A stretch of DNA of 32,853 bases from an uncultured Prevotellaceae bacterium (GTDB lineage Bacteria > Bacteroidota > Bacteroidia > Bacteroidales > Bacteroidaceae). Each line of letters begins with the position of its first letter. The stretch's first letter is position 1. Below are positions 1 through 8,800 of this stretch, one piece after another. The notes under the pieces were generated by a model. It was not told the DNA's origin. It searched no databases and saw only the letters and a program-made list of their open reading frames with translations. Both the position numbers and the translations under genes were made by a program. The DNA lies in assembly GCA_947307015.1 (NCBI GenBank), contig CAMZHV010000034.1, forward strand, positions 1 to 32,853, in the 5' to 3' direction.

Positions 1-214
1 AATTCTTAGAGTTACAGTCAGCCCACCAATCGAGTGGTCTGTCCCTGAAGTTGTAGGTTTCTTGAAGTGTCAAGCGTCGCAAGCACCGAGCGGCATCGTC
101 ATCTGTGAGGGACCAAGCCAACCCTCTAAGGAGTCTGAGAGCAGACACGACGGAGTCTAAGCGTAGACTCTTAGGAGGGTAAGGCAACTCTCCTAAGAGG
201 GTACGCGTACCCTC
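1..214 (-). CDS. Possible partial ORF running off the left edge
   Basis: On the minus strand one frame stays open from a TAG at 217-215 to the window edge, about 71 codons. No ATG is present in this frame; a GTG at 148-146 could start it. The translated end nearest the edge has a plausible protein-like composition (LTDDDAARCLRRLTLQE, then a stretch rich in Arg, Asp and Trp). The upstream part is built from short inverted repeats, so it may be untranslated. I do not recognise a family. It could equally be a chance open frame. Confidence 0.25.
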
Positions 215-223
215 CTAAGAGGG
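122..223. repeat. Cluster of CTCTTAGGAG-type short inverted repeats
   Basis: Variants of CTCTTAGGAGGGT and its complement recur at about 123-136, 155-180, 187-202 and 209-225, in both orientations. The core 197-214 (GAGGGTACGCGTACCCTC) is a perfect 18-bp palindrome, and CCTAAGAGGG is repeated directly at 192-201 and 214-223. Function is unknown. Confidence 0.6.
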
Positions 224-335
224 CTCACAACAGAGGCCAAAAGACGGGTTCGGCGCGCAAAGCCAGATGACGGAAGGACTCTTTATTTATTAATAACGAT
301 TCTTGACTAAAATGTATTCATATCAAGGATAAAAA

Positions 336-636
336 CAGCCATTTGCAAAAAAGGTTTCAGCTTTCAGATTTGCTTGTATTACACTCACAATCAAGAGCTT
401 TCAGACTGAACCTTTATCCGCGAGGTTTCAGCAGGCTTCAGCAAGGTTCAGCCAACCCTCCTTTTGGGGCATCTCAAAAACCAAAATCGTCCCAAATGAT
501 ATAAGGTATTCCTATCATCCTGAATCTTGCTGAAACCTGCTGAAACTTCAAAAGCAAAGGTTCAGCCTGTATAAATCTGTACGCCAACAGGTTAACCACC
601 TAAGCTGAAAGCTGAAACCTTTTTTGCAAATGGCTG
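336..636. repeat. 301-bp nested inverted repeat (giant imperfect palindrome)
   Basis: Three pairs of arms share one centre near 486. The outer arms are 336-367 and 605-636 (32 of 32 bases complementary). A middle pair is 406-415 and 556-565 (10 of 10). The inner arms are 422-451 and 520-549 (27 of 30). The central 68 bases (452-519) are unpaired. The motif TTTCAGC recurs inside the arms. No convincing ORF lies within it, so the element could form a long hairpin as DNA or RNA. It may be a non-autonomous mobile element or a structured regulatory region. The rest of 1-823 holds no gene I can support apart from the edge ORF. Confidence 0.7.
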
Positions 637-723
637 GATTTTCCAGAATCACATCACACGTATAGTCGTACATCGCCACATGTATATACGTATGAGGCAA
701 AATTTCTATACCATTTTCACAAC

Positions 724-773
724 CCTAAGGGTTTTGGCCCAAACACCTAAGACAATTTGCCAAAACCCTTAGG
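724..773. terminator. Hairpin downstream of the HEPN gene, terminator-like
   Basis: Perfect 14-bp arms CCTAAGGGTTTTGG (724-737) and their complement (760-773) enclose a 22-base loop. A CGTTTTT run follows on the plus side. The hairpin begins about 50 bases beyond the minus-strand HEPN stop. The T-run sits on the plus side only, so its use as terminator for the HEPN operon is uncertain. Confidence 0.45.
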
Positions 774-823
774 CGTTTTTGGTGATACCCCTGTGTTCCT
801 AAAGTTAGAACGCACCTTATATT

Positions 824-1228
824 TTAGTTTTTCTTTGCAATATACTGCTTGATTCTCTCGATGAGCAACCGAGTTGGTTCTATTCGGCTCAAAACATCAT
901 TCTCTGTTACATCGAAGTAACAATTATAGTCAGCCTTTTCACGCAAGGTCTCCATTTGTGAATAGAATGAACCCTCTTCAGGCGTAAACAACCCTGTTTT
1001 CACATAATGCATATGAAAACGAATGGCCGCTCCTTTGTGTGACCCCACTTGTAAGCCGTCGCAAATAAGCATAGCACTCAACGCATGAAACAGGGAGTAA
1101 TACAATCTGTTTGCCGCAGTGTCCCAATACTCATCTTTAACAAGGTTCGCGACTTGTCCGAACGTCCTGTCTGCTCGTTCTATTTCCAATTGAATGACTA
1201 TCTTCCGTTCTGATTCGTTAAGACTCAT
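824..1228 (-). CDS. HEPN domain protein, toxin half of a HEPN-MNT pair
   Basis: A 134-residue all-helical protein of the HEPN (UPF0332-like) family. The diagnostic segment is NRLYYSLFHALSA (residues 40-52), which gives an Arg41-x6-His48 arrangement like the catalytic Arg...His motif of HEPN ribonucleases. SHKGAAIRFH and LREKADY further along are also typical of this family. HEPN proteins of such pairs are usually RNase toxins that the MNT partner neutralises, for HepT by attaching AMP to a tyrosine. The start codon overlaps the last 11 bases of the upstream MNT frame, which implies translational coupling. The antitoxin gene is interrupted by a stop codon, so either this toxin is inactive or tolerated, or the antitoxin is still made by readthrough. 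Toxicity is inferred from the family. Confidence 0.8.
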   Translation of the reverse strand: MSLNESERKIVIQLEIERADRTFGQVANLVKDEYWDTAANRLYYSLFHALSAMLICDGLQVGSHKGAAIRFHMHYVKTGLFTPEEGSFYSQMETLREKADYNCYFDVTENDVLSRIEPTRLLIERIKQYIAKKN

Positions 1229-1532
1229 ATATTAACTGTTTATCTTCTTCAACATTATAATAAAACATCGCATGAGGGCCGTCGTACCAATCTTTATTGT
1301 TATATGCATGCACACGAACATCCTCACCCAACTCCCATCCATTCGTCATGATGGGATAGGAATACTAATCGAAGTCATCATTTTCCAATGACGGCTTATC
1401 GAGCAGCAGCAGCAAATCCCAGTCACTGTCCTCGTGGAAATCGCCACGAGCACGTGAGCCATAGAGATATAGCTCGCTGCCTTTGGGAAGCATGGTTTTG
1501 GCTATTTGCTGAATATGATCGATCACTCTCAT
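1218..1532 (-). pseudogene. MNT nucleotidyltransferase antitoxin with an in-frame TAG
   Basis: Starting at ATG 1532-1530 the frame reads a minimal nucleotidyltransferase: GSRARGDFHEDSDWD carries the GS-x10-DxD catalytic motif (Gly25-Ser26, Asp37, Asp39). A TAG at 1367-1365 ends it after 55 codons. The same frame continues without shift for 48 more codons and reads YSYPIMTNGWELGED, then a KDW and a YNVEED segment, matching my recollection of the second half of Bacteroides MNT antitoxins, before TAA at 1220-1218. The full-length product would be 104 residues, the normal size. The truncated peptide lacks the C-terminal half. Possible explanations are a recent nonsense mutation, a sequencing error, or readthrough. 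Homologues as I recall them begin like MNVIEHI, which supports MRVIDHI as the start rather than a longer upstream frame. Confidence 0.75.
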
Positions 1533-1536
1533 GGCG

Positions 1537-1567
1537 CAAAGGTAACGACTTTCTCCGATTCCACAAA
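1537..1567 (-). promoter_or_regulatory. Promoter of the MNT-HEPN pair
   Basis: On the minus strand TTTG (1567-1564) is followed after 19 bases by TACCTTTG (1544-1537), matching the Bacteroidetes -33 TTTG and -7 TAnnTTTG boxes. The MNT ATG lies only four bases beyond the -7 box, so the transcript is probably leaderless. Confidence 0.65.
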
Positions 1568-1625
1568 AAAAACATGTATTATTTTGGACTTTTAAGTCAT
1601 TATACGGTACTTTTTTCATCAAATA

Positions 1626-1661
1626 ACAGCAGCTACACCTTTTTCTGTGTGTAGCTGCTGT
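1626..1661 (-). terminator. Probable terminator of the BspA-like gene
   Basis: A perfect 13-bp stem (ACAGCAGCTACAC at 1626-1638 with its complement at 1649-1661) has a 10-base loop and lies about 62 bases past the stop at 1724. The minus-strand tail after the stem is only weakly T-rich (TATTTG). Confidence 0.5.
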
Positions 1662-1723
1662 CACTATATGATATAGGTATTATTACCAGAACTTAGTCGT
1701 ATGTTTACTTTTTGGATACATCA

Positions 1724-3526
1724 CTATTTCACAAGAATCTTCCGACCATTGATGAGGTTGATGCCTTTCTTCGGAGTGGAGAGTTTTTGGCCAGAAAGGG
1801 AGTAATAGGTTGAATTGACAGGACGTTTTATAGATACATTATGTATTACCGTTGGGTTAAACTCCACAATGGTCTTGAAGTTCTTCCATCCAGCTATTGA
1901 CTCATACCTCTGTCTTGTTCCATATGGAACATATAACTTTGCATTATCATATATTGTCTCTGGAAAGGCTTTATCATGAATCTCAGATGGATTCACCAGT
2001 ATAGTATAAATGGATACCAATGAATTACAATCACGAAAAGCCTCTTCTTCAATGTAGGATACACCATTTCCGATAGATATTGATTTTAATTTATTACAAA
2101 AAGTAAAAGCTCTGTAGCCTATATGACGAACATTATCAGGAATATCTATTGAATCAAAAGGACATTCCCAAAACGCATAATTCCCTATAGATGTAACACT
2201 ATTAGGTATTTTGGTACTTTTACACCCAACCACCAACTTATTCTCGTTTGTTAGAATAATAGCATTACAGTTGTTGCGTGAATCAAAAGTAGTATTTTGT
2301 GTGTCTATTTCTATCTTATCAAGATTAGGACAATTAGCAAAAGGAAAATATCCTGTTATTGAAGACAAACTTTTAGGAATATAAATAGCCGACAGGCCTG
2401 AACAATCTGAAAAAGCTCCACTGGTTATTGACTTCGTTCCTTCCTTTATAAAAACTTCTGTGTTTGGAGGTAAAGAACCCTTCAAGTTATAAAGAGCCTT
2501 CCCTATGTAAATGATGCCATCAGAAAACTTATCATACCATGATGCATCTTTAAATGCGCCTTCACCCACAATCTCGATATTCTCTGTTCCGTTGATTTCC
2601 ATTAATTGATAGCAGCCCTCAAAAGCATATACTCCTATTGATTCAAGCGTATTGGGCAAATTTATTTTAGTAATTAAGCTGCAATTTAAAAAAGCACTAT
2701 CGCCTATTTTTTTTACTTTATACCCATTTACATCACTTGGAATTGTTATTATACCTGATGTCGTTCGTGGAATTGCTGGCGGGCCAGATACTTCACAAGT
2801 TTTTTCTGCATTACTAATAACCTTAAAACTCATCTTAACATCTTCTGTTTCCACAACAAACTTATCACCTTCTTCATATATAGGTTTGGGGATGCCTCCA
2901 ATAGTTATTTTACATGATGCCGTCAGCCCACCACCTATGTCTGCAGTCACAACACATTCTCCTGGATTCTGAAATGTATCTATATAGATATCGCTATATC
3001 CGTTTTCTTCGCTCCAACTTGTAAGATTGATACCTGCCAAACCATAATCACTGATTGTCCATCTTACTATAGGATATTTGGGCGATGCTGTTGGCGTAGT
3101 TGTTAATTTCAAGTGTACTTGTTCACCAGGCTGTATCGTAGCTTCTGTAGGAGTCAATGATATAGTGGGTCTTACACATGTTACATAAAACGAACGTGTG
3201 AAACTTCCCGTCATAATATGCGTTCGTCCATTATAATATGTTTGGTATGAATAATACGCTGTACAGGTAACAGTTATCTGGTCAGGAAAATAGTTTGCGA
3301 CCCATACCTGACAAGCATCACCACTTTTTATTAATACCAGTTCTCCTCTGGAACATTGCCAATTTGCTGTATTTATCCATCCTTCAGGTGGAGAAACACG
3401 AAATGTGGTATATTCTCCTATCTGTAATTGGTCTGCAAAAGAAGAGATGTTAGTTAGGAGTAATAAAGATAAGGACAGCAGCAACCTTTTAGGATATAAG
3501 ACCCTGTTAAGTACAGTAGTTTTCAT
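1724..3526 (-). CDS. Secreted BspA-like leucine-rich-repeat protein
   Basis: The likely start is the Met at 3526 (MKTTVLNRVLYP), giving 600 residues; the frame is open for 14 more codons upstream. A signal peptide with a Leu-rich core ends near SSFADQ. The next part looks like Ig-like, Big-type domains (for example SLTPTEATIQPGEQVHLKL). From about residue 235 the protein is a series of BspA/LRR_5 repeats such as VKKIGDSAFLNC, SIGVYAFEGC, VTSIGNYAFWEC and HIGYRAFTFC. The C-terminus YYSLSGQKLSTPKKGINL followed by INGRKILVK is the short tail found on many Prevotella exported proteins, probably a sorting or anchoring signal. BspA-like proteins bind host or bacterial surfaces; the ligand here is unknown. 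The gene is clearly AT-richer than the housekeeping genes, consistent with acquisition by transfer. Confidence 0.8.
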   Translation of the reverse strand: MKTTVLNRVLYPKRLLLSLSLLLLTNISSFADQLQIGEYTTFRVSPPEGWINTANWQCSRGELVLIKSGDACQVWVANYFPDQITVTCTAYYSYQTYYNGRTHIMTGSFTRSFYVTCVRPTISLTPTEATIQPGEQVHLKLTTTPTASPKYPIVRWTISDYGLAGINLTSWSEENGYSDIYIDTFQNPGECVVTADIGGGLTASCKITIGGIPKPIYEEGDKFVVETEDVKMSFKVISNAEKTCEVSGPPAIPRTTSGIITIPSDVNGYKVKKIGDSAFLNCSLITKINLPNTLESIGVYAFEGCYQLMEINGTENIEIVGEGAFKDASWYDKFSDGIIYIGKALYNLKGSLPPNTEVFIKEGTKSITSGAFSDCSGLSAIYIPKSLSSITGYFPFANCPNLDKIEIDTQNTTFDSRNNCNAIILTNENKLVVGCKSTKIPNSVTSIGNYAFWECPFDSIDIPDNVRHIGYRAFTFCNKLKSISIGNGVSYIEEEAFRDCNSLVSIYTILVNPSEIHDKAFPETIYDNAKLYVPYGTRQRYESIAGWKNFKTIVEFNPTVIHNVSIKRPVNSTYYSLSGQKLSTPKKGINLINGRKILVK

Positions 3527-3928
3527 AATTGTTTGTTTTTGAGAATAAGAAAGAGGGCGTGATACCATTCATTACTTATTCTCTACACAGGTACCGCCAA
3601 GTAACCTTACGCAAAACAAGCAAGAATAGTTCACGCCCAACGGACGTGAACCTTCTGAACTGCTTGCCCTCTGCGTTTTTTGAATTTGGCGGATTCGTGT
3701 AGAGAGAACAAGAGCAGAAAGCTCAAGTTGTCGATAAGAAGCGAACGGGAACGCGCACAATGAGCCCCCACTTAACCTCCTGGTTTTGGAGTGGCCTCCC
3801 AAGGGGGATTTAGGGATGACCATTAGATTGTGTGTTGTTTCCGTTTCGGGGCAGCGTCAGCAACGTGTCGCGCGATACCCCAGTGCAGTGCTATCTCATA
3901 GGCAGGTTGTGATATTTATGATTGTAAT
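3527..3928. other. Intergenic region, no supported gene
   Basis: About 400 bases without a convincing gene. A minus frame of 83 codons (3572-3823) has no recognisable domain and an unnatural Ser/Arg/Leu-rich composition. A small inverted repeat (GTTCACG at 3629-3635 with CGTGAAC at 3645-3651) is present. I found no TTTG/TAnnTTTG promoter for the BspA-like gene here. Confidence 0.5.
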
Positions 3929-4279
3929 TTAAATAGCTAATAGGTATTGCGACAAGCTTTCCATATCATGGAACTTCAGCATACGGGCGGTACTAATGCC
4001 ACGCTTCCGCTCACGGTTCCTGCCTTCGGCCACCTTTGTCATCATTGCTTCCACATCTGCATTGCGGTTGATGTAGTGGAAGGACGTTTTGCCGAGACTG
4101 TCGATAATGTTGCATAACTCATCGGCGAAGGAACGCGACATGAAGCCGATGCCATTGAAATCAAGTGTTACGTCCGAGGCATCGTCTATGATGTCCTTAC
4201 GGAGTTCGGCCGCTCTTGATCGCGTGTAGAGGTCGGAGGCGTAAATGTCTTTCAGCCTTATTATCTGCTTCATAATCAT
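3929..4279 (-). CDS. STAS-like DUF4325 protein
   Basis: A 116-residue protein whose core VTLDFNGIGFMSRSFADEL (residues about 38-56) is the signature of the STAS-like DUF4325 family. An Arg/Lys-rich segment (EGRNRERKRGIS) and a C-terminal helix follow. In other bacteria this domain is often fused to, or encoded beside, a histidine-kinase-like ATPase or a DNA-binding domain, suggesting a partner-switching or regulatory role. Here it stands alone. Either ATG of MIMKQ could be the start; no Shine-Dalgarno decides it. A good promoter lies about 40 bases upstream. The exact function is unknown. Confidence 0.7.
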   Translation of the reverse strand: MIMKQIIRLKDIYASDLYTRSRAAELRKDIIDDASDVTLDFNGIGFMSRSFADELCNIIDSLGKTSFHYINRNADVEAMMTKVAEGRNRERKRGISTARMLKFHDMESLSQYLLAI

Positions 4280-4314
4280 CTATTCTGTACTGTTGTTATG
4301 CTTGATTTGCGGTG

Positions 4315-4347
4315 CAAAGATAGTGTTTTTATGCGATTAAATGCAAA
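4315..4347 (-). promoter_or_regulatory. Promoter of the DUF4325 gene
   Basis: On the minus strand TTTG (4347-4344), a 21-base spacer, then TATCTTTG (4322-4315). Both Bacteroidetes boxes match fully. The leader before the first ATG is about 30 bases. Confidence 0.75.
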
Positions 4348-4387
4348 AAGATGAGAAAATATTTGGTGGAAGGCAGGTTAAGAGGGT

Positions 4388-5767
4388 TTAGGGGTTGAGA
4401 CCTGTAGCCTGTCGGTAGGCCAGACGGGCATTCTGGAGGGCGATGAAGGCGTCTATGCGCTGGTCACAGGCCTGCTGTTGCAGGAGCTGAGCCTGCAGAA
4501 GGTCCCTCATGGTGGCGGTGCCGGCACGATAGGTGTTGCGGTGTATGCGCAGGTTCTCATCAGCCTGTTGCATGCTTTGCGTGGCGAGAGCGAGCTGGCT
4601 CTGTGCCTCAGTGACATCGTTGGCCGCCTTCTGTGCGCGTATCTCAAGGAGTTGGGTCTTGTCGATGAGCTGCTCACGCGCCTGCTGCTCGGCGATCTTC
4701 TTGCGACGGATAGCGTAGCTGCCGCCCCACCAGTCGGTGATGGGCACGTTGACGGTGGCGAAGATCATACCGAAATGTTGTTTGTTGCCGAGGAGGTTGT
4801 GATAGGTGTAGCCCGCACCGACGGCTACAGAGGGCAGGTACTTGCCCACTTCCATCTTGCGCTGCAACTGAGCCGCTTCGACATTCATCTCTAAAAGCTG
4901 GTACTCGGGGAGCGTCGCAAGGGATGTGGATTCAACCTCCAAAGCTGTCAAGCCAGAAACCTCAGTGTTGCCTGTCATGGAGAGCGCGGAAAGTTCTGCG
5001 GGTTGAACATCAACCTCAAAACTACCTGTGAGGCCACAGAGCTGCCCCACGAGCATCTTGACGAGCGTCAGCCCGTTGTTGAGCTTGAGGCGCTGGCTCT
5101 GGATCTCGTTCTGCCGGAGCTGCACCTGCAAGAGGTCGTTGTTCAGCGCGACGCCTGCCTTGACAGCGGTTTCTACGTCATGACGGATGGTGCCGAGCAG
5201 GGAATCCACGGCATCGAGGGTGCGTGACTTTTCGTTCATGGACACGAGCTGCCAGTAGTACTGCTCGACCTGCGCCTCAACATCTTTCTCCGAGAGCTGC
5301 AACTGTAGCTGGCTGGCTTCCTCGCCGAGGAGAGCGAGTTTGTTGCCGAGGACGATCCGTCGTCCGGCGAAGACGGGTTGCAAGGCCATGACATTTGCCA
5401 ACTTACCTTTCTTCATCATCTCGATGGTTATGGGCGACGAGAGCGCCATGACGGCTTCGGCAGGTAACATCTGAGCCAAAATGGCGCCCAGCTCCGGGGT
5501 GATGTACGGCGAGACGTCGACATCCATCTGAACCATCGGGCTGTTGGCGCGGAATGCCAACGCGTTGCCGCTGATCGAGGGGAAATAGTGGGTGAAGGCC
5601 TCCTTGCGCTGTTCCTTGGCGGCCTCAATGTCAAGGCGTCCCTTGCGCAAGGTGATATTGTTTTGCAGGGCGGAATCCTTGAGGGCTGAGAGGGAGAGGG
5701 GGGATTGGGCTGCGACAAAGTCGCAGCATACGGAACAGAGGAGGAGGAGGGCTATTATCTTTTTCAT
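4388..5767 (-). CDS. TolC-family outer-membrane efflux channel
   Basis: A 459-residue outer membrane factor, the exit duct of the tripartite pump encoded just upstream. The N-terminus MKKIIALLLLCSVCCDFVAA is a signal peptide with probable cleavage before QSPLSL. The two internally repeated OEP segments are long amphipathic helices rich in Gln, Ala and Leu, with the family ending AGTATMRDLLQAQLLQQQA and a tyrosine motif near the end (ARLAYRQATG). It is the last gene of the operon, 29 bases after the pump stop. A 22-bp tandem duplication at its translation start creates a decoy ATG. Substrates cannot be read from the sequence. Confidence 0.9.
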   Translation of the reverse strand: MKKIIALLLLCSVCCDFVAAQSPLSLSALKDSALQNNITLRKGRLDIEAAKEQRKEAFTHYFPSISGNALAFRANSPMVQMDVDVSPYITPELGAILAQMLPAEAVMALSSPITIEMMKKGKLANVMALQPVFAGRRIVLGNKLALLGEEASQLQLQLSEKDVEAQVEQYYWQLVSMNEKSRTLDAVDSLLGTIRHDVETAVKAGVALNNDLLQVQLRQNEIQSQRLKLNNGLTLVKMLVGQLCGLTGSFEVDVQPAELSALSMTGNTEVSGLTALEVESTSLATLPEYQLLEMNVEAAQLQRKMEVGKYLPSVAVGAGYTYHNLLGNKQHFGMIFATVNVPITDWWGGSYAIRRKKIAEQQAREQLIDKTQLLEIRAQKAANDVTEAQSQLALATQSMQQADENLRIHRNTYRAGTATMRDLLQAQLLQQQACDQRIDAFIALQNARLAYRQATGLNP

Positions 5768-5808
5768 CTTGTCTTTATTTCTTTATCATCTTGTCCTTAT
5801 TTCTTTGT
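5765..5808 (-). repeat. 22-bp tandem duplication over the start of the channel gene
   Basis: 5765-5786 and 5787-5808 are near-identical copies (three differences). On the minus strand each copy ends in GACAAGATG. The first ATG (5789-5787) opens only a four-codon frame (ATG ATA AAG AAA TAA); the second ATG (5767-5765) starts the channel gene. The first copy also supplies the last codons and stop of the RND pump. Confidence 0.8.
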
Positions 5809-8800
5809 ACTTAACTTCCAATAGAGCACAGGCAATACGGTGACGACGAGGATGAGGGTGCCGATGCCTCCAGCAAAGATGGTGACACCCACGGGCATCC
5901 AAAACGATGAGCCAGCGATGATCATGGGGATGACGCCGACGGCTGTCGTGGCCGTGGTCAGGAAGATAGGCACCATGCGTCGGCGACCAGCGTCGTAGGC
6001 ACAGAATTTGGGCCAATCGGACCCACCCCCATCCCCTCCCATGAGGGAGGGGTGAGCTGGCGCTTGAGAAGTATTACTCAAGGGGAAGGCCTCCCCACCC
6101 TGATGGGTGGGTCGTTGCTTCATGAGCGCGTCGGCGTGCTCAAAGATGAGAATCTCGTTGCGCATGATGATGCCCATGAGCGTGATGACGCCCATGACGG
6201 AGGTCAACCCAAGCGTGCGGTTCATGATGGCCAAGCCGAGGAGGGCACCGGGTGCCATGAGCACAAGGGCGCCCATGCAAAGGAAGGTGATACCGAAGCG
6301 CTTGAAGTTGAACAGGAGGAAGAAGAAAATGATGACTAAGGCGATGACCACACCGGAGAAGATCTGCGGCAAGGCCTCATCATTACACTCGAGTTCGCCG
6401 CCGACCTCTGTGCGCACACCTTCGGGCAGCGCAATCTCATGCTGCATGATGTCAGCGACACGTTGCTCAATAGGTTCTGCATAGACACCCTTGATCATCT
6501 CGGCGGTGACCGTGATGCAGCGCTCGCCACCACGATGCACGATGCGGCTCTCGCTCCACAGCGGCTTGACATCAGCCACTTGGCGCAGCGCTATGGTGCT
6601 GTTGGAACCATTGAGCCCGCCTGCGACCATCGTCAGCGGCGTGGCAATGGACCAGTCGGCGACATCGGAGAACGTATGCTCGGTGTCGTCCATGAGCACG
6701 ATGGGCACTTCATAGTCGCCCTCCCACAGCTGTCCCACACGCAGGGAGCCAGAGGCGGCGGTGAGCGAGAGGGCTGCCGAGGCGCGCGTGATGCCCATCT
6801 GTGCTGCCTTGACGGGATCGAGTTCCACGTCGACGATAGGCGACGGCTGGAAGTAGTCGGTATGTACCCATTCCAGTTCGGGCATGGCTCTCATGCGTTC
6901 CATCAGACGTTCGGCCACGACGTGCAGCGAGTCGAGGTCTTCGCCATAGAAGCGGTACTCCAACTCGGTGACGGGCAGCATATCGAGGCGCTTGAAGCGG
7001 ACGTAGGCATTGGGAAACGCCTCGGCCAACAGCGGCTGATAGTGGCTCAGCAGATCGAGGGTAGCCTGATTGGAAGTTGTGCCCACGATGAGCTGGGCAT
7101 AGTTCTTGCCTGCTATCTGCGGTGCATAGCTGTCCATGAAGCGCGGCGACGAACAGCCGAGGAACGAGGTGACGGCGGTGATGCGCTCGTCCTGGGCAAG
7201 GACGTGGCGCACGCTGTCGGCCAGCGCCTCGGTCTCAGCCAGGCCTTTGCCTTCGGGCAGGAATATCTCGACGGCAAACTGGTCGCGGTCGGCGAAGGGG
7301 AACTGACGCAGCTTCAGCGTTGGAACGAGCAGCAGCGAGGCGACCACGACGGCCAAGCCTGCGCCGATGGTGAGCCAAGGATGGCAGAACACCTTGTCAA
7401 GTATCTTCGTGTAGATGGCCTGCACGCGGTCGGTAAAGCGTTTGCCCTGCATCTTCGCATCCGGCACACCGATAATCTTCACGCACAGGAAGGGGATGAC
7501 GGCAACAGCCAGGAGGAGCGACGTCAGCAGGTTGATGCCTACCGTCCACGGGAAATCGCGGAGAGCATCGAGGAAAGTGCCTTTGAGCGTGAAGAGCAAG
7601 GGGAAGAAAATCACGCTGATACACACCGTAGCCAGAAGCATCGGCATGAAATACTGACGTGCGGAGGCTATGGCGGCCTCACGTGGTGCCATGCCCTTGC
7701 CGACATATTCGAGATAGCCGTCGATGATGACGATGGAGTTGTCCACAATCATTCCCAGCACGATGATCAGTGCCGCCAGCGTGACGATGTTCAGCTCGAT
7801 GCCCGCCAGATACATGATGGCCACCGAGACGAAGGTGCTCAGCGGAATGGTGATTGCCGCCACGATGGCCGAGCGTATGGGGAAGAGTACCATCATCACG
7901 AGAATGATGATGAGCATCGACAGCAGCAGGTCGCGAAGGAAGTCACTGACGCTGAGTGCCACCACTTTAGGTTTGTCTGCTATGCGTGTGAGCGTCACGT
8001 CGTCGGGCAGCACGTCGGCACGGAACTGGTCGAGGACACGGTTGACTTGACGCCCGTATTCCACAACGTTATTGCCGGGAATCATCTCCATCGACAGCAG
8101 CACGCAGGGATGTCCGTTGTGCTCAATGCGGCTGGCCTGCGGGTCGTATTCCCGGACAACACGTGCCACGTCGCTCACCCGAACGGTCTTACCTGTGGAT
8201 GGGTCGTTATAGATGATGAGCGAGGCGATCTCCTGCTCGTCGTTGCCCGTGGGTGCGATGTGCAGGGGCAGTTGCTGGTCTGTGTCGTCGAGGCTGCCAC
8301 TGAGCGTCGTCAAGCCTTCGCCCTGCAGCTTAGTGAGAAGCATCTGCTGTCCGATTCCGTATGCCTGCAGGCGCTGACGGTCAATATATAGACTGATCTG
8401 TTGGCGCTGTTCGCCATAGAGTTTCACATTGGTCACCGAAGGAATGCGGCGCAGGCGGTCGCCGAGCTGGTCGCTGTAGGCCCGCAACTCACGATAGCTG
8501 CGCTCACCGCTTTCGATGGCGATGAGCAGTGCGGAGGTGTTGCCGAAGTCGTCGTTCGTCACCAAAGCCACAACTCCCTGCGGCAGCGACATCTTGAACT
8601 GCTGCAAGCCCAGCTTGATCTTGCTCCACACCTCGTCTTTGTTTTTGACATCGCCGTTGAGTTCGACCATCATGATGCACAAGCTGTTCTGCGAGGTGGC
8701 GGTGGTCTTCGCGCGATTCACCTCGTTGAAGGTGAAGAGGTAACGTTCCAGCGGACGTGCCACCTGCTGCTCTATCTCCTCAGTCGAAGCACCGGGGTAT

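Noticed and set aside
1533..1664. Upstream extension of the MNT frame to an earlier ATG
   Set aside because: It covers the promoter boxes, and family members as I recall them start at the MRVIDHI-like position.
3572..3823. 83-codon minus-strand frame
   Set aside because: No homology recognised, biased composition and no promoter.
6439..8391. 650-codon open frame on the plus strand
   Set aside because: It is antisense to the well-supported RND pump gene and its translation is His/Asp/Arg-rich without any domain.
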